A DNA stretch of 64,000 nt from Ascarosepion bandense (GCA_037127315.1 JBBBDQ010001454.1:2081001-2145000), one strand, 5' to 3'. Counted from the first letter of the stretch, positions 1-9,980 are shown. The notes: generated by a model from the sequence alone, not told the origin. Translations and numbers: made by a program.

Positions 1-618
1 CACACAAGACATTTTCCCGTTAAAGAAAAAAAACGCTAAATGAAATTTAAAAAAATTCTTATCTGTTTTACTTCGACGACAATATTTAAAGGAAATTAAA
101 AACCGATTTATTAAAAAGATATCATAACTTAATTCAATTAAAATGAAGAGCAGGCGACACGAGACATTCACGATACTGTTAAGATGAAATAATAGAAGAA
201 TATAATAAACACTATTTCATCAATTATAAGCTCCATAATCAAGTTCGGTCGTAACAGCGCTACGAGGCTGAGCCGCTGACAAGTTCCCTCTACATATCTG
301 GGTTGAAAGGCGCAGAAGTATTCATCCATACGTAGCTGCCTTTGGCAAAGAAGACATAGAGAGTCCCACATACCATATTTCTTGGTAAAAAGCTCCAATT
401 TTCATTTGTTGAAACATTGAATTAGGTTTCTGTGCGACATGGAAACTTAGTCCAGATGAAATAGAATTCATTAATCTCGGACCGAATTTTCATGTCGCAC
501 AGAAATTTAATTCAATTTTTAAACAAACACAAATTGAAGCTTTATACCAAGAAATATTTAGAACGAATATTTTCATGAATGTATAATAGGCATTCATTGT
601 CTGTTGTATTTAATAATA
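1..618. other. AT-rich stretch, nothing identified
   Basis: No coding frame, RNA or repeat family is recognisable. Near 430-500 the words TTTCTGTGCGACATG and CATGTCGCACAGAAA form an inverted pair about 50 bases apart. This is a possible hairpin or the remnant of a short inverted-repeat element. Confidence 0.4.
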
Positions 619-619
619 C

Positions 620-672
<53 letters not shown>
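619..672. repeat. (TA)n microsatellite
   Basis: An uninterrupted run of alternating T and A. Open frames across it encode only alternating Ile-Tyr and are not genes. Confidence 0.95.
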
Positions 673-675
<3 letters not shown>

Positions 676-929
676 TTGAAAAGACAAAACTATATTATAT
701 ATTTTTTATAGAAAATATTGAAAATAAAGTTATCATAAAATATGTATTTAAGTTAGAGTGTGATAGGATAGACGAATGTCAATATTTTCCATAGTATAAA
801 ACGCAAGACTTATAAAGCCATTTTGTGAAATTCAGGTAAATGCTCTATTCAGTAGATAACCATATAGTCATATTAACAACGCTTTTATGATGCTGTGTAA
901 TATTTGCATAGCTTTAGTTTTATTTCAAA

Positions 930-1011
<82 letters not shown>
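930..1011. repeat. Compound (CA)n-(GATA)n microsatellite
   Basis: About 12 CA units pass directly into about 14 units of GATA. Compound arrays of this kind recur across the window. Confidence 0.95.
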
Positions 1012-1012
<1 letters not shown>

Positions 1013-1251
1013 TCTGTCTAGAAAAATATAAATAAGATGGAGAGCTCATAGAAAAAATATGTACATTACTCGATATTGTAGTGAACGCATAATTGTTAGA
1101 GTAGCCGACGACTCTTCGTGTTTGCCTAAAACTTTACAAACAGTAGAAGAAAAAAGGAAGGAAGAGTTGTAATCTACACTAAGCTTCATAAATGTCTCGC
1201 AGTGATCAGTAGTTATTCAGCAAGTGTCAAAAACTGTTGATGATGTCCGTC

Positions 1252-1740
1252 TTAGCTAGCGAAGAATACCATTTGATTCATACATTTCTCATAAATGTTA
1301 TGGATGCGAAATTGGTTTACCAGGTCAATCATCGCGCTGAATTTTTTGTTGCAGTGTGGGCATGGAATGTCTGGCGGCGAATGGGAGCTTGACCTGTCCT
1401 TCCGGCGTTGTTGCTTTTGCTGCAGTTTTTCGGTGTGTTGCGCTTCGGAGTCTGCTACTGGAGTACGCCAGGCAGAGCGGTCTTGTGCAGCTTCTTTCCA
1501 GGAGGCAGGAGGGATGCCGCAGTGTTTCAACGACACCCTAAGGCGGGTGTCGTTGAATCACATTTTCTGTCCATAATGAGATCGCTGGCCTTTCCTCAGC
1601 TCCCCGTAGAAGATACCGAGACCGTGCGGTGTATATGGCTGGCTCATCGAAGCCGGAAGCGCATGAGTGTGGCAAGGATGTTCTACATTCGGCTCGGTCT
1701 AGAAACTCCATGTTCTTAACTTTGATGTGGGTCAACGTTC
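1252..1740 (-). pseudogene. LINE C-terminal tail with C2H2 zinc finger
   Basis: Read on the minus strand, this holds the extreme C-terminus of a non-LTR retrotransposon polyprotein. The best frame (1536 down to 1252) contains HCGIPPASWKEAAQDRSAWR, a basic Gln/Lys-rich linker, and one C2H2 finger: CPHC, then FSAMIDL, then HNI just before the stop. The order SLKxCGI, AQDRxxWR, basic linker and single finger just before the stop is typical of the tails of many invertebrate APE-type LINEs; this is family knowledge, not a search result. The second zinc histidine is unclear because the finger ends FRIHNI. Upstream sequence (1735 to 1538) looks like the preceding part of the tail but lies in shifted frames, so the copy is 5'-truncated and frameshifted. 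Open frames on the plus strand here are shadows. Confidence 0.7.
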
Positions 1741-2449
1741 TCAGGCGTCTCGCAGTGAGCAGTAGTTATCCAACTAATGTCGAAGACTGCTAAAGTGTGA
1801 TCGAATTCTGCCGATTTGGCCTGGTATCTTAATAACTTATCGATGTCAACTTAACACTTATCGCACACCAATGGTAAGTACAAAGCTTTTTTGCCTTCTC
1901 AAATGTTCATAACTTTCACGAAGTAACTTAGATGTTATTGTTTGTTAAGAAAAGCTGATTACGTAACAAAGTCGTATTAATATTTTCCCTTATTTTTTCC
2001 GTTCATTTTGTCTGTGATAGCTAAACGTGGTTCACCGAGTAAAGAAATAGTTTTTTTTTTAATCCGTTCCGTCCCCTCACAACACAGCTACACAACATAG
2101 CTTCAAAAATAGATCAAAACAAACCGCGCCTTCGTAATTTTAACATGAATCGACGAAGTTAAAAATCAATAAGCTAAAAGAAAGACACGCAAAAAGCGTA
2201 ATTATTACTTTTGTAATTGCAATAATAATCGTCCTTAGAGTTCATTAAGCTGTGTCTATTAGTAATAGCAAGAACAATCTCAAATCAGCTGCATTGACGA
2301 AAATGATTATTTAAATAAAATAAAAAGAACAAACAATAAATGATTTAAGTCGCCCCTTCTAATTACAGTCAGAATTCTCATATCTGGAAAAATACATTAT
2401 CCTGAAGAGACGGCTATAAATTAGTGTCCAAATAATATTTAAATATATG
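1741..2449. other. Intergenic, nothing identified
   Basis: AT-rich sequence with no recognisable coding or RNA signal. It may include the remaining 5' part of the LINE tail on its left, but I could not follow it. Confidence 0.4.
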
Positions 2450-2570
2450 GATGTGCATTTAGTGTAATGAACGGATGGTTCGGAGCAAGAAATCTGAGTG
2501 TCGAGTTCAAAACCCAGTTACATTCACTTTCACGTAAATACAACTTAGAAAGCTATCAAGCCATCTAAGA
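2450..2570 (+). mobile_element. SINE-A fragment (tRNA-derived), 5' half
   Basis: Matches the 5' half of the SINE family that recurs at least eight times here (call it SINE-A). Shared words are the TGGTTCGGAGCAAGAAAT head, GTCGAGTTCAAAACCCAG at the box B position, and CATTCACTTTCACGTAAATA. It breaks off where the 28-bp minisatellite begins. Assignment rests on comparison with the better copies at 18776-19085 and 20266-20552. Confidence 0.65.
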
Positions 2571-3012
2571 GAAGAACAACCCTGAAACCAATCCAAGGAA
2601 AGTAAAAATCTGAAACCAATCCAAGCGATGAATAATTTTGAAACTAGCCCAAGAGAAGAACAATTCTGAAACTAAACCAAGAAAGGGACAACTCCGAAAC
2701 CAATCCAAGGGAAGGATAACTCTGAAACCAATCTAAAAGAAGGAAAATTCTGAAACCAATTCCAAAGAAGGGCAACTCCAAAATTATTCTAAGAAATGGA
2801 TAATACTGAAATCAATCCAAGAGAATGACAACATTAAAACCAATCCAAGAGAAAGACAACAATTAAATCAATCCAAGAGAAGGACAACATTAAAATCAAT
2901 TCAAAAGAAAGAAAACACTTAAATCAGTCCAAGAGAAGGACAACACTGAAATCAATCCAAGAGAAGGATAACACAAACCAATTGAAATCAGTGCAAAAGA
3001 AAGATAACATGA
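2571..3012. repeat. Degenerate ~28-bp minisatellite, ~15 units
   Basis: Tandem units of the form GAGAAGGACAACACTGAAAC followed by CAATCCAA, diverged by substitutions and small indels. The array starts directly after SINE-A sequence (CATCTAAGAGAAG), so it may have arisen by amplification inside or beside the SINE. Confidence 0.85.
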
Positions 3013-3400
3013 AAAACGGTTGGACAAGGCCACTACACCTCATAAAACCGACTCACATAAAAATATAGTTTCAATGGCTAGCTCGTTGATAGGTGTAGAA
3101 CTATGCTCATTATTGGAATCAACGGAACTTTTGAGAGATATCATGATATCACGTGAACTCCTACTACTGTTGGGACTAGCTCTTCTTTTTTAAGATCCCT
3201 TATCTTTTCAACATTTCCACAAGCGTGGGAAATCACGCACTGCGCAAAGTATTCTCTTCCTACTAGATAGATAGGATTTTCCTATAACACCAAAAGTGTG
3301 GACACTTCAACAAGGTTTAATGCATAGCAAGTTTGTCTCGCTAGATCAATCACGACTGAATAGTTAGTTAAACTCTCATTGGGTGCCACATACTTTTCAG

Positions 3401-3460
3401 TCTTGTGCCACATCTTGTGCCACATCTTGTGCCACATCTTGTGCCACATCTTGTGCCACA
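3401..3460. repeat. 12-bp tandem repeat, 5 perfect units
   Basis: Five identical copies of TCTTGTGCCACA in a row. The flanks contain GGTGCCACA at 3382, a likely degenerate outlier. Perfect identity suggests recent slippage. Confidence 0.95.
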
Positions 3461-3589
3461 TCTAAGCTACAATTAGAAAATCATTATTACGTAAACCTCT
3501 ATATTGAATGGAAGAAAGAAATTATACACTTTCTATAATAATTTTATTACTTTGTTTATACTGCTAATTATAAGCAGAATAAATGCATT

Positions 3590-3591
<2 letters not shown>

Positions 3592-3643
<52 letters not shown>
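3592..3643. repeat. (AAT)n at 5' junction of R4/Dong-like fragment
   Basis: About 17 AAT units directly abutting the truncated 5' end of a retrotransposon fragment. It is interpreted as target microsatellite because two other copies of the family also end in AAT runs. Confidence 0.9.
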
Positions 3644-3645
<2 letters not shown>

Positions 3646-3649
<4 letters not shown>

Positions 3650-3988
3650 TATAAAGACCTGGAAATTGAAATAGAAAAAATGTGGAAATTGAAAACAAGA
3701 GTTGTGCCAGTGATAGTAGGTGCACTTGGAATGATAAAAAAAGGAACAAAACAACACATGGAAAGAATCCCCGGAAACCCCAGTTTAAGAGATATACAAA
3801 AAATTGTCTTATTAAGTACAGCCCACACACTAAGAAGAACTTTGTCTATGTAACACTAGGGATGATGCGGGGATAGAAAAAACATGAAATGGAGTCATAA
3901 CAACACGCCACGACCTGCCTTAGGTCTTTCCGCAGACTTGGTTGGTAGTGCGACCATAGCAGAAATCGAAATATGATGAAAAGTGACA
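3646..3988 (+). mobile_element. R4/Dong-like LINE, 3' fragment (copy 3)
   Basis: Only the last ~340 bases of the element are present: the end of the endonuclease domain and the 3' untranslated region. The frame reads KDLEIEIEKMWKLKTRVV, then IVGALGMIKKG, then PGNPSLRDIQKIVLLSTAHT, and stops in TAA near 3852. This is the least damaged version of the C-terminus here and shows that copy 1 has lost one base near 6968. The 3' UTR (to GATGAAAAGTGAC) matches copies 1 and 2 closely. Severe 5' truncation with AAT runs at both ends fits target-primed reverse transcription into a TAA/AAT array. Confidence 0.85.
3912..3926 (+). promoter_or_regulatory. Conserved 3'-UTR hairpin (copy 3)
   Basis: GACCTGCCTTAGGTC forms a 5-bp stem with a 5-base loop. 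It is identical in all three copies of the family (also 7141-7155 and 63372-63386). A role in 3'-end recognition by the element's reverse transcriptase is an inference. Confidence 0.5.
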
Positions 3989-4189
3989 TAATAATAATAT
4001 TTTCGGTTGTAGTTGGAGCCCATGGATTGATTGGAAAAAGGTTCCGATAGACTAATTAAAGAGATTCCTTTACTCATAGCACATGTGCCAAAGAAATATA
4101 AAATAGTGTACTCACAAGTTCAGCATACATATTACAAAGAGTAGTATCTATATAAAATGCAGTGTTTGAAGGTTTTATTTTTAACAACA

Positions 4190-4280
4190 TGATCAGTGGA
4201 AGATATCACGGAGCCATTTCTGACCTTAGATCTCTGGCTGGAACCCGGAAGGGAATGTGTATACAACAGAAAACCAAGGA
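4190..4280 (+). repeat. 3' end of another AAT-tailed repeat (element X)
   Basis: CATTTCTGACCTTAGATC, then TGGAACCCGGAAGGGAATGT, then ACAGAAAACCAAGG leads into (AAT)n. A diverged copy of the same ~75 bases leads into another (AAT)n at 7383-7454. The shared 3' block with an AAT tail implies a second transposon family with the same tail habit. Its coding part is not visible. Confidence 0.55.

Positions 4281-4336
<56 letters not shown>
4281..4336. repeat. (AAT)n at 5' junction of R4/Dong-like copy 1
   Basis: About 18 AAT units sit exactly between element X and the truncated 5' end of copy 1. Confidence 0.9.
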
Positions 4337-4337
<1 letters not shown>

Positions 4338-4416
4338 CTGTCAGTACTGGATGAACTGAGTAGAGGAATAAATGTAACTGTCAGTACTGGATGAACTGAG
4401 TAGAGGAATAAATGTA
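4337..4416 (+). repeat. 40-bp tandem duplication at the 5' junction
   Basis: The 40 bases starting ACTGTCAGTACTGGATGAAC occur twice in perfect tandem (4337-4376, 4377-4416) directly after the AAT run. Copy 2 has this sequence once. The duplication therefore arose at or after insertion of copy 1, for example by template switching while the 5' junction was resolved. Confidence 0.9.
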
Positions 4417-4651
4417 AGAACTAGGAAAAGAAGAAGAGCCGAAAAAAAATATAACATCAGGAATGAAAATGACGTCTTATCAAATAAAGAAAAAATAAAG
4501 CAAAAAATCCAACTGAAGGCTCAAAGAATAAGACGCTATGAAAAAAGAGCAAGATTTTACAGACAAAACAAGATCTTTCAGACTGATACAAAGAGATTTT
4601 ACAGGGAAATAGGTAACAAAAGAATTGAAGTGACAGTACCCCCCCCCCAGA

Positions 4652-6179
4652 ATGGAAGAAGTCACACAGTTCTGGGAAAAGATATGGGCTTGCCCTAAAG
4701 AACTTAGCAAGGAAGTACATTGGATTACGCAGGAGATAGAACGAATGAAAAATAAACCCGAACAGACATGGTCTGGAATTACAGAAGATGATGTTAAATT
4801 TGCACTAAAAAAAGCACACAATTGGAAATTCCCAGGTATAGATAAAATTCCTAACTTTTGGCTATATTATTTAAATGCAGCACATAAAAAAATAGCCAAA
4901 GAACTCCAAGAAATGGTTGACGATCCCACTAAAATTCCTGCATGGATGACCAAAGGAATTACATTTCTTCTACCCAAGAATGGTGACACAAACAACCCGA
5001 AAAACTACAGACCAATTACATGTCTTCCGACAACATATAAACTATTAACATCTATTTTAACAAAACAGACATATTTATTCTTAGAAAGAAATGACATGAT
5101 ACCGCTTGAACAAAAAGGGTGCAAACGTGGCTGTTATGGTTGTAAAGACCAATTGCTAATTAACAAAATGATCCTGGAAAACTGCTACAGTACAAAGAAA
5201 AATCTTAGTACTGCCTGGATAGATTATCGAAAGGCATTCGATAGTGTGCCACATCCCTGGATTTTAAAGACTTTAAATATATACAAGATATCGCCCGTCA
5301 TCATCAATTTCATCAAACAGTGCATGTCTATATGGAAAACAACCCTTTACCTCAATCATATAAATGGAACCTATAAGTCTGATGAAATAAACATCAAAAG
5401 AGGTATATTTCAAGGTGATTCTTTATCTCCCTTACTATTCTGCATATCATTAATAGCACTAACCAGTCAACTTAATAAGACAGAATGTGGTTATAAAATA
5501 GGACAAAAGAAAATAAGCCATCTATTTTACATGGATGACTTAAAGTTATATGCTAAGAATGATAATGAGCTGGAAGGTCTTCTTCAAACTGTAAAATGCT
5601 TCAGCGAAGACATTGGAATAAAATTCAATTTGAATAAATGTGTTAAAGCTAGTTTTACGTGGATCAATACAAGAAACATCCTCAATTAGCTTAGACCCTG
5701 CTGTAACAATAAAAGAATTGAAAACAGAAGAAGCTTATAAATACCTAGGTGTAAATGAGAGTGAAAACATTCACCATAACAAAATGAAAGAAATAGTGCG
5801 TAAAGAGTACTATAGAAGGCTACAAATGATATTAAAAACTGAATTGAATTCTCAGAACAGAGTTATAGCCATTAATAGCCTTGCAATCCCAGTTGTCCAA
5901 TATAGCTTTAACATCTTAAACTGGACTCTAAACGACATCAGGCGAATGGATGCTAAAACAAGAAAGCTTCTTTCTAAGCATAAGATGCATCATCCAAAGG
6001 CTGATGTAGACCGTCTATACATACCCCGTAAAGAAGGTGGAAGAGGTCTTATTCAGCTGGAATTGTCATACAAGACAACAACTATTGGCTTACTAACATA
6101 CATAGAAACAACAAAGGATTGGATGATACAATTAGTAAGGCAACATGAAGAAAGAAAGAAAACATATTCAATAATATAA
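4652..6179 (+). pseudogene. R4/Dong-like reverse transcriptase, frameshifted
   Basis: Residues from 4652 carry the RT core. PKNGDTNNPKNYRPITCLPT is the fingers motif, IDYRKAFDSVPHPW the first catalytic Asp block, GIFQGDSLSPLLFC the palm block, and FYMDDLKLYAKN (near 5528) the catalytic YMDD, all intact in one frame to 5689. A 2-base loss near 5653 (compare copy 2 near 62872) shifts the reading frame. The continuation 5640-6179 holds YKYLGV and the thumb region LAIPVVQYSFNILNW and IPRKEGGRGLIQLE, then an in-frame TAA at 6177. A run of ten C at 4639-4648 (six in copy 2) causes another shift just upstream, so the apparent start at 4652 is not a real initiation site. Confidence 0.85.
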
Positions 6180-7082
6180 GAAGGCAGTAAATATAAACAA
6201 GATTTACAGTTAGTAGATTCTGTAGAAAAGCAAAACAGAAGCCAAGAACAAACTATTGCGGCAAAAAATATGAAAATGAAAGCCAAAGATAAAGCTCTTG
6301 AACAGATGAAACAGCGCTGGCAAGACAAACCTCTGCATGGCCAATATCCAGAACGTGCCAATAAATCCAATGTCGACAAAGTTAATACTCATCGATGGTT
6401 ACGTGCATCTGGATTAAAGTCTGAAACTGAAGGCTCTATTCTTGCAGCACAAGACCAAAAATCTTTTCACTAGAAACTTTCAGGCAAATATTATGCATAA
6501 TAATATGGATCCAAAATGCAGGTTTTGTGATAAACACCAAGAAACAATAGACCACCTAATCTCAGGCTGTTCTGTGCTTGCCCCAAATGAATATAAAAAT
6601 CGCCACGATAGAGTTGGGCAATATTTACATTGGGCAATGTGCAAACATTATGGAAAAGCTGTAAACAAACAATGGTATGAACATCACCCAGCACCGGTTA
6701 CAGAAATAGAAAATGTAACCATTCTATGGGATTACACCATCTACACAGACAGAAAAATTGAAGCAAACAGGCCAGACATTATTGTTAAAAACCAGAAGTA
6801 GAAAACTTGTCTATTAATTGATATGGCTTGTCCAGCGGATTGTAACATAGCAATCAAGGAATTTGAAAAACTGTCAAAATATAAAGACCTGGAAATTGAA
6901 ATAGAAAGAATGTGGAAATTGAAAACAAGAGTTGTGCCAGTGATAGTAAATGCACTTGGAATGATAAAAATGGAACAAAACAACACATTGAAAGAATCCC
7001 TGGAAACTCCAGCTTAAGAGATATACAAAAAATTGTCTTATTCAGTACAGCCCACACACTAAGGAAATCTTTATCTATGTAA
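6180..7082 (+). pseudogene. CCHC finger and restriction-like endonuclease, broken
   Basis: Continues the polyprotein after the stop at 6177. At 6270-6473 the conserved GQYPERANKS and LAAQDQ linker is visible; one extra base near 6462 then shifts to the frame used from 6442. There TRNFQANIMHNN precedes the finger CRFCDKHQETIDHLISGC (C-x2-C-x7-H-x4-C). Next come YKNRHDRVGQYLHWAMC, RPDIIVKNQK, an in-frame TAG at 6799, and LLIDMACPADCN with KEFEKLSKYKDLE. RPD followed about 12 residues later by an acidic residue, then K-x-x-E-K-x-x-K-Y, is the restriction-like nuclease signature of R2/R4-type LINEs. A one-base loss near 6968 derails the last ~35 residues, which copy 3 preserves. Confidence 0.85.
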
Positions 7083-7140
7083 TGCTATTGATGATAGGGA
7101 AGATAGAAAAACATGAAATGGAGTCATAACAACAAGCCAC

Positions 7141-7155
7141 GACCTGCCTTAGGTC
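7141..7155 (+). promoter_or_regulatory. Conserved 3'-UTR hairpin (copy 1)
   Basis: Same GACCTGCCTTAGGTC stem-loop as at 3912, within ~60 bases of the element's 3' end. Confidence 0.5.
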
Positions 7156-7216
7156 TCCCCGCAGACTTGGTTGGTAGTGAGACAAAAGCAGAAATCCAAA
7201 TATGATGAAAAAATAA

Positions 7217-7244
7217 CATAATAATAATAATAATAATAATAATC
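7217..7244. repeat. (AAT)n at 3' end of copy 1
   Basis: Nine AAT units follow the last element base (GATGAAAAAATAAC). Confidence 0.9.
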
Positions 7245-7382
7245 GCTAAACCTTGAACATTATAATGCATAAAGATGCTGGTAACTTCAAAATATTTGCT
7301 GAAATTTATCACAAATGAAATGTAAAGACTAGAATGTATAACTGCAGTAAGACAATCTGAAATACTTGTGGAAAATGTCAAG

Positions 7383-7452
7383 AAACCATTTCTGACCTTA
7401 AGTTTCTTGTTGGGACTCGGAAAGAAATGTCTATAAAACAGAAATCAAAAGA

Positions 7453-7491
<39 letters not shown>
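7383..7491 (+). repeat. Element X fragment 2 with (AAT)n tail
   Basis: CCATTTCTGACCTTAAGTTT, GGGACTCGGAAAGAAATG and AACAGAAATCAAAAG match the block at 4190-4280, and again an AAT run follows (7455-7491). Upstream flanks differ, so this is a dispersed repeat and not a local duplication. Confidence 0.55.
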
Positions 7492-7492
<1 letters not shown>

Positions 7493-7721
7493 TCGTAAGT
7501 GCAGGCTGGGTGGTAACAGAGTCGAAAAGGTAGCATAATATCAATGAATGCAGAAAGTGGACGAAGATAGACTACAAAAGTAAACATAAATGATAAAGGT
7601 CGGGAATTATGTAGCATGTATGGATCAGAGAGAACAGAAACCTGGTATAAGAAAACGTCTGAAGATGCCATTGCGAATGACAAGTACAACATTTTACCTG
7701 GTGTCATGATCTAAAGTCACC

Positions 7722-8438
7722 ATGGTTAGAAAACCAGATAGTATGGTGTTAAATAGAGAAGAAAGAACATGCATCATCAGTGATAGTGCATGTCCCGCAG
7801 ACAATACATTATACGGCAAAGAATTAGAAAAGCAGGCTAACTATGATAGTTTAAACTAGGAATGATACAAACTGTGGTCAATAAAAAGAGTAAAAGTCGC
7901 TTCCGTAGGTACTATAAGGATTGAATTTTGAAAGTGGATGAAGATAAAGGTTAATGTAAGGATTGAATTTTGAAAGTGGATGAAGATAAAGGTTAATGTA
8001 AGGATTGAATTTTGAAAGTGGATGAAGATAAAGGTTAATGTAAGGATTGAATTTTGAAAGTGGATGAAGATAAAGGTTAATGTAAGGATTGAATTTTGAA
8101 AGTGGATGAAGATAAAGGTTAATGTAAGGATTGAATTTTGAAAGTGGATGAAGATAAAGGTTAATGTAAGGATTGAATTTTGAAAGTGGATGAAGATAAA
8201 GGTTAATGTAAGGATTGAATTTTGAAAGTGGATGAAGATAAAGGTTAATGTAAAGATTGAATACTTGCAACATCCATCTCTGAGGGTTTCTATTGCCACA
8301 CCAGTCCAATGGTTGTGGACAGCACATTCTTTGATTAGATCTATAATAATGTTTACTTTATTTGCAGATCAATCAACAATACTGCTAATAATGAATTTTG
8401 AAACTGGAATTACCATCACCGATATTGTTACTATTTGA
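7722..8438 (+). pseudogene. Second restriction-like endonuclease relic, with in-frame repeat expansion
   Basis: One reading frame from ATG 7722 gives VRKPDSMVLNREERTC, then IISDSACPADNTLYGKELEK with QANYDSL. It aligns position by position with copy 1's RPDIIVKNQK, LLIDMACPADCN and KEFEKLSKYKDL but differs at most residues, so it belongs to another family of the same class. After YKLWSIKRVKVASVGTIRI the frame enters eight 42-bp repeats (each unit carries a TGA) and emerges in the same frame as IEYLQHPSLR, then WTAHSLIRS. These resemble the NPSLR and STAHTLR end of the R4/Dong-like protein, so the minisatellite grew inside the endonuclease coding sequence. Stops at TAG and TGA near 7857 and in every unit show it is dead. 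Confidence 0.6.
7916..8262. repeat. 42-bp minisatellite, 8 units plus partial
   Basis: Eight near-identical 42-bp units (AAGGATTGAATTTTGAAAGT then GGATGAAGATAAAGGTTAAT then GT) followed by an 11-base partial. The unit length is divisible by three, so reverse-strand frames encode an apparent 14-residue repeat protein. That is a by-product of the array and not a gene. Confidence 0.95.
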
Positions 8439-8439
8439 T

Positions 8440-8965
8440 AGTTTCTTTTGGATTTAAATAATAAGATTAAAAATAATCTGTTACTGATGTTGATAATACC
8501 AATAATAATGAAAACGAAAATAGTTGGATAAAAATCTTTCTAATCTGTCATTGACGCAATTTAATCACAAGTACCATGAGGATTTCTTCTATTAGAATAG
8601 ACAATACTTCCACCCTAAAACGTTAATCGTTTCAACAAATGCATTTCTTTGATTGGTTAACATTAAAGAAAAGCAGACAAGAAATAAAATACAAAGAATA
8701 AGGAAAACTATGCATTTGAATAAACAAACTCCAAATCCATTTCAGCGTTTACAAAAAGGCAATTAAAATGAAAAGACGAGAAATGGCGGAAATCGTTTAA
8801 AAGAAGAAGAACCGTGAACCAAATAGAAGAAAATGCCACCATTACTAGCTTCTTCATCAACAGCAACAATTAAATGAATATACAGTATTATTGATCATTA
8901 TGAACTTCTTGAAACTGGGTATTTTTATCTAACATCTATAAAGCAATTCGTAACTCAACAAAGTT
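8440..8965. other. Intergenic, nothing identified
   Basis: AT-rich; only a short degenerate AAT cluster near 8495-8511, which might be the tail of the relic to the left. Confidence 0.4.
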
Positions 8966-8969
8966 AAAA

Positions 8970-9007
8970 TGTATGTATGTATGTATGTATGTATGTATGT
9001 ATGTATG

Positions 9008-9044
<37 letters not shown>

Positions 9045-9100
9045 CAGTCGGTTTAAGGCTATTTATCTATCTGTCTATCTATCTCAGTGTGTTTAGGGCG

Positions 9101-9157
<57 letters not shown>
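8970..9157. repeat. (ATGT)n and (ATCT)n compound microsatellite
   Basis: An ATGT block (to ~9010) and three ATCT blocks are separated by two related spacers (CTCAGTCGGTTTAAGGC and CTCAGTGTGTTTAGGGC), so a whole ATCT-plus-spacer unit was duplicated. Confidence 0.9.
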
Positions 9158-9387
9158 ATGAGTAGTTCAGTTGAAGCTTTTTTATTTGGTTATCAAGCAT
9201 TATTAACTAGATTAATTAGAAGAAACGCTTCAAAATATTTTGGTGAAACCTGAAAGCTCATTACATGCATGTAATAGTAACATCTGTAATATACAAAAGA
9301 CTATGTAATGGCAAACTTCAGGCACCAAGTTCGAAGACTGGCATCATATGAAAGTTTAAGTAGCGGAAATGTAAGAAACAAAAAAAT

Positions 9388-9390
<3 letters not shown>

Positions 9391-9425
<35 letters not shown>
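9391..9425. repeat. (TA)n microsatellite
   Basis: About 17 TA units. Confidence 0.95.
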
Positions 9426-9426
<1 letters not shown>

Positions 9427-9797
9427 CACAGCCAGTGGCTGCGTCTAGTCAACATCCCTGACCTTTATCCGATTCTGCCGACGATGTGTTGTTGATCCCA
9501 GAGTATCAAATCCGGACCGCTTATTGCCACTTGATGAGAATGAACCAGAATTGCGAGTGATTGGTATATGATGAAAACCAAATTCAAGACCGCAACGACA
9601 CGGCATAGATTTATATATATCGAATAATTACGAGATTACAAGTAGGTCAAAATAAATGACGAAAACTAAACACGATAATATTCATAATGTTGTTTTATTT
9701 ATACGGGAAGATCATTTGGTTGAATTTGGCAATATCTTTCTCTGATCGTCTTGCTCTTATTGTAAACTCTTATTGTAAACTTTGCATGTAAACTCGC

Positions 9798-9980
9798 ATG
9801 CTGCTAGAGCTGCAGGCGAGTTTACATGCCAACCGTATTTCAAATCTCTCTTCCAACCTCCTCACTCAAGGCACGGGAGCTGACTTACTAAATCTCGTCT
9901 TGCATTCTGATTTTGTTAAACAGCACCCCAACCAGTGTGAGAAAGAGGTGGATAAGGTTTCCAAATCCCTCCCTGTATAG
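9798..9980 (+). pseudogene. Possible LINE endonuclease-end fragment
   Basis: The frame contains NLLTQGTGADLLNLVLHSD. This resembles the conserved threonine/arginine-glycine then LDLVLTSD block at the C-terminal edge of AP endonuclease domains in CR1/L2/Jockey-type LINEs. Sequence to about 10320 has similar composition but is full of stops. The match is short, so this is a weak call. Confidence 0.3.

Larger units (their letters stand above)
4337..7217 (+). mobile_element. R4/Dong-like non-LTR retrotransposon, copy 1 (5'-truncated)
   Basis: A 2.9-kb copy flanked by (AAT)n at both ends. Order of parts: remainder of the N-terminal basic region (RTRKRRRAEKKYN at 4416-4455), reverse transcriptase, thumb/linker, CCHC finger, restriction-like endonuclease and 3' UTR. 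Compared with copy 2 it begins at the equivalent of about 61604, so the tandem leader and most of the N-terminal domain are missing. At least four frameshifts and two in-frame stops make it non-coding as it stands. A restriction-like endonuclease downstream of the RT, with no APE domain, places it in the R2/R4/NeSL-type group. Dong, an R4-clade element, is known to insert in TAA repeats, and the flanks here match that habit. The clade call is by motif and target, not by phylogeny. Confidence 0.85.

Noticed and set aside
2571..3012. CRISPR-like array
   Set aside because: Units are contiguous with no unique spacers and degenerate; it is a minisatellite in eukaryotic DNA. The same applies to 38810-39260 and 53970-54428.
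7856..8327. Two minus-strand open frames of ~148 residues with a 14-residue periodic protein repeat
   Set aside because: They are read-through of a 42-bp tandem array, whose unit length is a multiple of three. The plus strand shows the real origin, an endonuclease relic.
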